Shown piece after piece: positions 1 to 7,600 of a DNA stretch of 10,680 bases. The stretch's first letter is position 1, and every line of letters begins with the position of its first letter. Position numbers and translations under genes: made by a program. Below the pieces are notes generated by a model. It saw nothing but the letters and a program-made list of their open reading frames with translations. It searched no databases and was not told the origin of the DNA. The DNA is from Microcaldota archaeon (GTDB lineage Archaea > Micrarchaeota > Micrarchaeia > Anstonellales > J096), in the NCBI GenBank assembly GCA_015520875.1, contig WAPD01000007.1:1-10680 (forward strand). The letters run 5' to 3'.

Positions 1-3000
1 ATTATTCTTAAACCACCGCCAGAAACTCTATTAGGCAATGTTTGATTGTAATTATAAGTAAAAGCAACACAATTATTTATATTGTAGTATAACAAATTCC
101 CGGTAAAGTTCTCTGTTGACCCATTTATATAAAGAAAACCGTAGCTGAAAAACTTAGGGTAGCTGTTTGTTTCATTAGCACATAGTTGGTTTTCATTTAT
201 TGAAATGTTTCCAGCCCCCAGCAATTGAGATACAGTTAAAAATATGGAACCAGCTTGCCCATTAGTTGGGGTAAAGTCATAAGGTGTTGCTCCAGGACCA
301 GTGGGTGCAACCGCTAACAACTCTCCATCCACAATTAAGTTAGTTCCATTTAAAATGATTAAACCGCTATAAGGCATTACTACATTTCCACCATTTTTCC
401 AAATAGTTATCAATGAATGTGGGAATACTGGTTTTGTTTCAACTTCCAAGGTTAATGGCCATGCTGGTGGGTAAATACCTTTGAACATCACATCAACCTT
501 GGATGTTCCATCTATTGTGAAATTACCAAATGACATATTAACAGCATAAAAATAAGGATACCTTGGATGGCTTAGGTAAGATCCATTGATTAAATAAATA
601 TAATCAGCTGAAACATGAGGTACAAATTGTTCCACATAAGCTCCATTAGTTATCCAAATCTCATCATATTGAGTTCCGTCTATAAATGCTTGGTTTGGTG
701 TTGGTTTATGGGCATTATCAAACATTAAAATAAGTGAAGTGCTATTGTTAATTAATAATGTTCCCGAAGAACCTGTTGAATAGTTAAAGATACCCGTGTT
801 GTTTCCCAACCCTCCGCTTACGTCTATATTTGATAACTCTGTTGTAGAACCTTCCAAATAAATCCTACCACCAGAACCTCCGCCAGCACCTAATGAAGAA
901 CCTCCAGAAACGTTTATATTATTCACATAAATAGAATTTCCTTTCGCTAAAAAACCACCACCAGAACCTGCACTTCCTAAACCAGAGATTCCAGAAAGGT
1001 CAACATTTTCAGCAACAATGTTTGTTCCATATAATTCTACTAAAGCACCTCCAGGTGTTCCCCAAACATAGCTATCATTTCCACCACCAGAACCTATAGA
1101 AGGTTCCCAGGAGTAACCCACAGGTCCAGAAGCCATGCTAAATCTATCTGAACCTCTACCACCAAAACCACCATGGCTACCTCCAGCCCTTTCTTTATTA
1201 GTTCCAGGGCCCATAGAACCCATTTCACCAATTCCTTTAGTGTTATTTAGAACAATTGAACTTGCATTTACTTTAAACATTCCAAGAATTGTTATGTTGT
1301 TTAAATCAACATTGGAACCATTAACATAAGCATTCACATAAATGGAATCATTTTTTATGGAATCATGGAAATAAGCATAATTAATAAATGTAGCTCCATC
1401 GTAAGTAATTAAAGTGCCGTTAGTTGAAACATTGCAAGGTTCCCAGTTAGGGCCACATAATCCTTCATATGGAGAATTATAAAAGTGCAATTGTTGTTCT
1501 GTTACCGTTAATGTTGGAACAAATGAGTTTACAGTAGTGTTTAAAGCTATGTAATCGGAGAAATAGCTACCGCTGCTTGTTAAAGATATTTTAGCATCTG
1601 GATGGGTATAATAAATAATAGGTTTGTTGTTGGCTTTATACAATAGAGATGTTAGATTCCTTTGAAACACAAAGATAGAAGGCTGTTCCGCCCACCAATT
1701 AAGCACAGATGGGGCTTTCCAATGCCTGTAGGTTTCTGGATAGTAAACATATGTATAAGTATCCCAACTATATGAAGGCTCTACATATGAATCTCGTGGA
1801 TCATATCCTATGTAATAATAACGACTTAATCCAGATTTATTAATTAATCCTCTGGCAGTAAATGGCCACAGAGATAAAACAGTTGTAGCATTATCCACTG
1901 AACTTAACACAAAATTATTTGGAGGTAATGAAGGGGTATATGTTAGGTAAAATGTTTGTTGTCCCGCAGAGAAATTTCCTTCAAAGTAAACTAAACATTT
2001 TCTAATTGAAAGATAATCTAATTCATCACAAACAACTTTTGTTGGGAAAACAGTTGTTCCATTAGAAACAGCGTATTCCAAAGAAGGTCCCACGCTAAGG
2101 CCCATAAAGCGTAAATCCCTAAATGGAACTAAAAATGCCAATCCTTGTAGCCCATCTCGTGGAACATCGATCGTAACAGGTAATCTTAAATCGTTGTATA
2201 GGATAACTGGGAACCCTCCATAAGGTTGGGTAAAATCATAAATCAAGTAATTATGTTTAATCCAAAGTGTTCCTTTTCCTTCAACACTAAAGGAAGGCGC
2301 CCCAACAGGTAGAGGAGAGGATGTATACAAGTAATCTTTAGAAGAAACCCTAAAGTAAAGATGAGGAGTTCCATAGGAGATATTATCTAAAATTATGGAA
2401 ATAGGTTTTGTAGGATTGTATAAAAACGAATTCCAGCCGCTTGTTCCATTATAAGAGATATTCCAAAGCCCGTTTTCCAGTAAAGTGGCTTTTACCATAG
2501 GAACTGTTCCAACATAAAGGGTAAAGTTGGAACCGGCCTCCGTCATATTCACAAACAACAGAGAGATTTCATAATAATATTTACCTTCCAACGTTCCATT
2601 AACTTCTAGAGAGTAATTTCCATCTAAAACAATCCACTTTCCTTGTTTATAATCAATAGAACTAGTTGAGCCTCCGGCTGTTTCAGTATATGCATTTATG
2701 GTTGAATTAGATGTATTTCCATAGTAAATCCTAAATATGTTTGTTCCTGGTGTTAGATTGGCTTTAAACGCGATTACACTTGGTCCAGTACAACCAAATG
2801 TTTGAGATGGCAATTGTGTTCCATCTTGGTAAACGGCGATACCATTACAAGTATCTTTTCCCAAAAATTCAGGCACATATCTTAAAAGGATCGTTTTATT
2901 CTGCAAATCACCGCTAGAATAAACTTTTGCAATAAAATATCCTTGATAATTTGATAGAGGATTACATTGCAAATCACAACCAATACCTGATGAAACATCA

Positions 3001-4364
3001 CATGTTAAATTTGTCTTAGACGCTATTGTGGGATTATATGCTTTTATATCAGTAGCATAATTACAAAAGGCCACATTTTCCAAGTTTAATGTATCGTTAA
3101 CTGTAAAGAAACCAACGCTGCTGCCTGTTCCATTACCGCTTACATTAGTTAAATTCAAACTTGAGCCAACCGAGTACAATTTATACAATGAAACATTTTC
3201 CAGTGTTGCATTAGTTTCTTTCAATGCTAAGCTATAATTGGATAAATTTTTATTAAACAGCTTAAGGGAGCCTCTATAAACATAACCATTACTCGAGAGG
3301 TTCCAAGTTAGATTATAAGGGTATAACACCATGGGCACATTTATTTCCACATAAGGCCTGTAAGTCATGTTTTTATTATAGGAAACAAGCAACACATTAG
3401 GTTCAATTTCAGCGTTCCATAAGATTACATCTAATGCAGGTCCACTATATAACAATGTCCCAGAACCTTTTGCATTTCTCAAAACAAAGTGATTATCAAC
3501 AAAAACCGTTCCGTTGTTCAATGTTAAATTAATGCTATCAAAACCACCAATTCCAAAAATGAACAAAGTTGCGTTCTCTACATAGAAATTATGGGAGTTA
3601 TTGGAAGTATTTATTATAAATACAACGTTTTTAGAGTTTTTTACTTCGTAAAATCCTTCATATATGGAACTATTTTCCTGGTAAACTAAAACACTAGAAG
3701 CATTATAAAAAGAAATGTTTGGTGTTCTGATGAAAAAGATATCGTTTTCATATCTCAAAGTGATGTTTTCTAAATTCTTTCCTGTTAAATCACCTATAAC
3801 ATAACAACTAACACCACAAAACATGACTATTTCAACATCTTTATTGGTTTCATTCTCCAGTGTTCCATTAAAAGTCATTGTATTATATCCAGTTGTTGGA
3901 ACAATAAAAAGCTCCTTCGTTCCATTAATTGTTCCCACAGAATCCCAACAATTGTAGGTAATATTTTGCTCCGAGCTTAGGAACAAATGAAACCCTTGAA
4001 AGGTTGTTCCATTTACTTCACAGGTTGTTTCGGGTGCTCCAACCACAGGATAAAAATATGGAGACACTCCTTGAGGTACCAGCGGAACCCATACAGGACT
4101 ATTCACAATTAAATCTAAATTATCTGTTCCATCTGCACATTCTAACGTTAAATTATAAATCCCTCTCATAAACCAGAGATTTAGCGTCCCATTTTCCATT
4201 GAAAACCAGTGTGTTCCATTGTGTAAAATACAGTCATAACCAGAAACATTTAATTGAACATTATTAGAAGAAGTTGTGAAAAAGCCCGAAGGCTGGATAG
4301 AGGCAGCAGCCACCAGCCCAACAAAAAGCAGCCAAAACATCATTATTAAATGAAATTTACCCAT
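1..4364 (-). CDS. Giant exported beta-helix/DUF2341-like surface protein, 3' end beyond the left edge
   Basis: Checked codon by codon, this frame is open from the start near 4364 to the left edge: 1454 residues with no stop. Residues 1-21 form a signal peptide (MGK, then a hydrophobic run ending in VAAA-S). About 30-330 hold beta-rich and beta-helix-like stretches; 472-550 resemble a DUF2341 module ending in RIYYGN; about 690-811 form another beta-sandwich ending in TFYLTYTP; 849-891 are rich in Tyr and Trp; 1044-1201 are Gly-rich solenoid. I count close to 70 N-x-S/T sequons, as expected for an archaeal extracellular glycoprotein. Start choice: ATG at 4364 has AAAGGA 11 bases upstream and lies one base after the previous stop; an in-frame ATG at 4373 would overlap that gene and sit only two bases from the AAAGGA. 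The C-terminal anchor, if any, lies outside the window. No catalytic residues were recognised; a structural or adhesive surface role is inferred. Confidence 0.95.
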   Translation of the reverse strand, partial: MGKFHLIMMFWLLFVGLVAAASIQPSGFFTTSSNNVQLNVSGYDCILHNGTHWFSMENGTLNLWFMRGIYNLTLECADGTDNLDLIVNSPVWVPLVPQGVSPYFYPVVGAPETTCEVNGTTFQGFHLFLSSEQNITYNCWDSVGTINGTKELFIVPTTGYNTMTFNGTLENETNKDVEIVMFCGVSCYVIGDLTGKNLENITLRYENDIFFIRTPNISFYNASSVLVYQENSSIYEGFYEVKNSKNVVFIINTSNNSHNFYVENATLFIFGIGGFDSINLTLNNGTVFVDNHFVLRNAKGSGTLLYSGPALDVILWNAEIEPNVLLVSYNKNMTYRPYVEINVPMVLYPYNLTWNLSSNGYVYRGSLKLFNKNLSNYSLALKETNATLENVSLYKLYSVGSSLNLTNVSGNGTGSSVGFFTVNDTLNLENVAFCNYATDIKAYNPTIASKTNLTCDVSSGIGCDLQCNPLSNYQGYFIAKVYSSGDLQNKTILLRYVPEFLGKDTCNGIAVYQDGTQLPSQTFGCTGPSVIAFKANLTPGTNIFRIYYGNTSNSTINAYTETAGGSTSSIDYKQGKWIVLDGNYSLEVNGTLEGKYYYEISLLFVNMTEAGSNFTLYVGTVPMVKATLLENGLWNISYNGTSGWNSFLYNPTKPISIILDNISYGTPHLYFRVSSKDYLYTSSPLPVGAPSFSVEGKGTLWIKHNYLIYDFTQPYGGFPVILYNDLRLPVTIDVPRDGLQGLAFLVPFRDLRFMGLSVGPSLEYAVSNGTTVFPTKVVCDELDYLSIRKCLVYFEGNFSAGQQTFYLTYTPSLPPNNFVLSSVDNATTVLSLWPFTARGLINKSGLSRYYYIGYDPRDSYVEPSYSWDTYTYVYYPETYRHWKAPSVLNWWAEQPSIFVFQRNLTSLLYKANNKPIIYYTHPDAKISLTSSGSYFSDYIALNTTVNSFVPTLTVTEQQLHFYNSPYEGLCGPNWEPCNVSTNGTLITYDGATFINYAYFHDSIKNDSIYVNAYVNGSNVDLNNITILGMFKVNASSIVLNNTKGIGEMGSMGPGTNKERAGGSHGGFGGRGSDRFSMASGPVGYSWEPSIGSGGGNDSYVWGTPGGALVELYGTNIVAENVDLSGISGLGSAGSGGGFLAKGNSIYVNNINVSGGSSLGAGGGSGGRIYLEGSTTELSNIDVSGGLGNNTGIFNYSTGSSGTLLINNSTSLILMFDNAHKPTPNQAFIDGTQYDEIWITNGAYVEQFVPHVSADYIYLINGSYLSHPRYPYFYAVNMSFGNFTIDGTSKVDVMFKGIYPPAWPLTLEVETKPVFPHSLITIWKNGGNVVMPYSGLIILNGTNLIVDGELLAVAPTGPGATPYDFTPTNGQAGSIFLTVSQLLGAGNISINENQLCANETNSYPKFFSYGFLYINGSTENFTGNLLYYNINNCVAFTYNYNQTLPNRVSGGGLRI
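762..1235 (-). repeat. Gly-rich beta-solenoid region of the left protein
   Basis: Residues about 1044-1201. Gly-rich turns (GGSHGGFGG at 1061-1069, a GSGGG pair, GAGGGSGGRI at 1159-1168) alternate with short strands that repeat a theme of V-x-x-x-N-x-x-V/I-x-G/S, for example VENVDLSG-like, INVSGG and IDVSGG steps. The GGS.GG.GG...GSGGG...GGG.GGRI layout occurs in many large secreted beta-helix proteins of bacteria and archaea, where it forms Gly-rich edges of a solenoid. The reverse strand appears Pro-rich only because it is antisense to this part. Confidence 0.7.
1692..1820 (-). other. Tyr/Trp-rich segment in the left protein
   Basis: Residues 849-891 contain 11 tyrosines and 4 tryptophans in 43 positions, including YYY, a TYTYVYY run and a WW pair. 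No known family was recognised. Dense exposed aromatic residues are typical of carbohydrate-contact or protein-contact surfaces, but that is inference here. The segment lies between the beta-sandwich region and the later beta-helix and Gly-rich part. Confidence 0.7.
2715..2951 (-). other. DUF2341-like beta-sandwich module in the left protein
   Basis: Residues 472-550, from NYQGYF to IFRIYYGN. The order of elements fits DUF2341: an NYQ opening, a strand with a D..gI.V.qDGt.LP pattern, a PG turn and a closing hydrophobic strand ending in YYGN, the hallmark of that family. DUF2341 modules are common in secreted multidomain proteins, next to concanavalin-like or beta-helix domains; their role is unknown. 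The call rests on pattern memory, not on a profile search. A later region, about 690-811, ends in the similar TFYLTYTP and may be a diverged second copy. Confidence 0.6.
4302..4364 (-). other. Signal peptide of the left giant protein
   Basis: Residues 1-21: a short N-region with one lysine (MGKFH), a hydrophobic core (LIMMFWLLFVGLV) and a small-residue cleavage region (AAA before S22). This is a normal Sec-type layout. There is no lipobox cysteine. Several internal Met codons (residues 8 and 9) could serve as starts but would remove the positive charge. Confidence 0.85.
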
Positions 4365-4365
4365 T

Positions 4366-4629
4366 TTAAACATTTTCCTTTACCATAAAGCTTGATAACG
4401 AGTTAGGTGCCAATTTGTGTTTGATTGGTTTTAATGAGTAAGTTCCTGATTTCTCTGGGATGAACGAGGCAATTCCTGCATTATCGGTAGACACAGTATA
4501 CTCTCTTCCCTCAGGTCCCAAAATCAATAACATTACATTTGGAACAGGTTTTCCATTTTTATCTCTAACTCTAAACTCAACCCTGGTATTTACATAAGGT
4601 TCATTCAATAATTCAACAATAGCTATAGG
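4366..4629 (-). other. Transthyretin/carboxypeptidase-regulatory-like tail domain
   Basis: Residues 1861-1947. The pattern V.D.NGKPVPNV...ILGPEGREYTVSTDNAGIASF followed by GTYSLKP matches the carboxypeptidase-regulatory-like or Big_1-type beta-sandwich: a V-x-D-x-x-G-x-P-V-x-x-V strand, a T-D-x-x-G-x-A-x-F strand and a G-T-Y strand. Domains of this kind are usually extracellular. Here the domain follows the membrane helix, and has no sequon and no cysteine, so it is predicted to be cytoplasmic. Confidence 0.7.
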
Positions 4630-7600
4630 TTTTCTCCATAGGAAGAACCAAATTAAAGCACCCCCAACCACTAAAGCAATTATAAATGCTGGGAAGCCCC
4701 ATCCTGTGGATAATGTTAAAGGTTGCGTTGTTGCTACTGAAGTAGGGAACAGTTTTGGTAACACTTCTTTAACATCCTTCTCCTCATCTTCTTTTTCTGT
4801 ATGGATCTGAATTACTTTAAAGGTATCTTGACTTAAAACCCTATAACCATTGTTATCAGTTGAAACCAATGTAATTACATAATCTCCAGGGTTCAATTCT
4901 AGAGTTTGATTGTAAACATAATCAACAACTAGTGTCCCATTTAAGATAACAGTATTATTCAAGTACAACACTGAAGAAACAGCAGATTGGTTGGAATGAT
5001 GTACAAGATAGTTAATAGGCACATTAGAGGTATTATTTGTGTAATATTTATCAGAACTTGCATTTACGCGATTATAGAAAACAAATGTTTCATTTGTTGT
5101 TTCATTTGAGATAACAGTAATCTCAACACTGGAGACTCTTGTGTTATTAAAGTCATCTTTGGATATTAATGTAATATTATAACGGCCTTGGGAAAGCCCC
5201 ACAACCTGAGAATATGTTGTATTAACAGATAAGCTTCCATTTAATATCAATGTATCGTTAATGTAAATTAAAGACGGTACATTGGATTGTAGATTATGAG
5301 AAACATTGTAGAATATTTGAACTGGTGCTATGTTTTCTGTATAGTAAATGGTTTTATCTGTGGTTAGATTGTTGTAAAATATTATCTCTTTAGTTAGTTC
5401 AACAACGTGGAAAGAGCTTCCATTTGTGATAAATGTTCCATTATACTCGGAAACAATTGTTAGATTATATTCACCGGGAGGTAATTCTAAATAAGAAGCA
5501 TACAATACATTTGATGAAAGATTTTCCCAGAGAATCATAGGTACATCATTTATGTAAACGCTTGTATTTACATAGGATAAATTAGAATGCACTCCATAAT
5601 AGATCTTAACGGTGCTATTGTTGTAAGTGTAATATATGGATTGATTAGAATAAACAAAATTCCATACTTCTTCAGAGTAATCTGTACCTAAGAATTTCCA
5701 AGTGTCGGAATAACCAACAGGATCTCCATTATCGACACAGGTTACATTCCAATAATAGATATCATCCTTAAACAAAGTATGGGAGCGCTGGGAATAAACA
5801 GGTTTTTGTCTTCCATTTGGAGCAACAGTGGATATAGAAAGAATATTTTCTCCATATTTGTCATAAACGTTTAACCTACAATCTAGCATAGGATCCAAAT
5901 CATCAAATGCTAGGAAGAAAAATATAGGTGGGAACTTCATCAACCTAACATTATCTGGAGGTGCAATTAAGTGGATCGTTGGAGCTGTTGTATCGTTCAT
6001 AGTTACATAATAAATCAGTATGTGTTTTCTGGTTCCGGCTGTTGTTCCGTTTAACTCACACCTTATACCTACATCATATATTCCAGGCCTATCAAAAGAA
6101 ACTTCTTTATTGTGAATTCCAGGAAGCACTGTTTCTGTTCCCAATAATATTCCATCTAAATAAATGGAACATGTGATATTTTCGTTTACACTAGAGATTA
6201 CCTTATATGTAATGTTTGTTGCATTATTATCAGGGGTTAGCTTCAACCCACTTTCGTTAGTTAGTATAGAAACATCCAAAGTTACTGTTGGAGTTGTTAA
6301 GCTAGAAACAACAGGACAATAAACCTCATCATAACATACCAATGAAACGTCTCCTTCGGCTCCCGAGATAGTCCCCTCCACTGTTCCATTATAGTTGAAA
6401 TTAGCATATGAAACATCGTCCACAATAATAGAACAAGTTCCCCTGGAACCCTCCACCTTATAATAAGTACCATTAAATGTTAAATTCAATCCATCTAAAC
6501 AGCTTTCATTCTTTACCACAAAACAGCCTGTTGTTTGATAAAAACATAAGTCATTTGTTGCATTAAGTTTCAATGTATAGATACCAGGGCTAAAGTTCAT
6601 CACAAATGAGTCTTGGAAATAATTGCTAAAGTTTCCATCTCTTAACAGAGAGTTATCCAAGTACAGTGAATAATAGGAAGGTAAATTAGCATAAAGTTGA
6701 TATGAAATATTGATAGGAGTTTCCTCAATAGAACAACCAGAAGGAATTAACGTTCCAGTAATAGTACATGCCGGAACAATGCTTAGATTAATTTTTGAGG
6801 TATTGCTACAATAACTTTCCACACAAGTAATTTCTAAAGTGTGGTTTCCAGCACTTAAATTAAATCCATAATTTTTAATGAATGAACCAACAACCGTAAA
6901 TGAATCAACCACTGTTCCGTCCAATAACACTCTACATGAAGAGTTTCCATCCACAATTACCCTATAATTTACTTCGTTGCCTGTTAATGTAGCACTGGAT
7001 GAAACCCCTATATCACAAGTATAATTCTCTGGAGTTTGGTTTCTAACATAGATACAAGCACTATCGCTAGCACCACAATAGCCAGCATCAACTCTAACCA
7101 AAAATACATTTGTGCCATTTACTAATTCTACAAGCATGTTTCTAGAGAAACCACCCGCGCTTACCCTTTTAGAACTAATTAAATCATCATTATGATAAAA
7201 TGAAACAGTGGCATTCCTAGACACATATCCGCTATAACTTACTATGTATTCACCGCCACTCTCAACAATTTTACAATAGCTCTGTGGTAAATCCCTAAAT
7301 GATACATCAGCACTACATGAAACATTCCTTGGGATAGAGGTATTTGCAATGTTAACATGTAAAGAAGAAAACGCACTATCCACACATCCTGAGTTTGCTA
7401 AATCAACACATACTATGCTAAATAAGTAATCTCCAACCCCAAATGAGAAACTTTGGTTATAACTAGAATTAAACGTTCCTATTAAAGTTCCATTTAGTGA
7501 AACATTACAACTATAGCTGCTATCTCCAATTACAGATGCATACAAACTTCCGTTCCAAGAATTGTTATAAGTACCTGATGGTAAAGATGCATTCAATGTT

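Noticed and set aside
1135..1329. Plus-strand frame encoding a Pro-rich 64-residue peptide (PPKPPWLPP)
   Set aside because: It is the antisense of the Gly-rich solenoid of the left gene; Gly codons read as Pro on the other strand. It has no ribosome site or independent coding signal.
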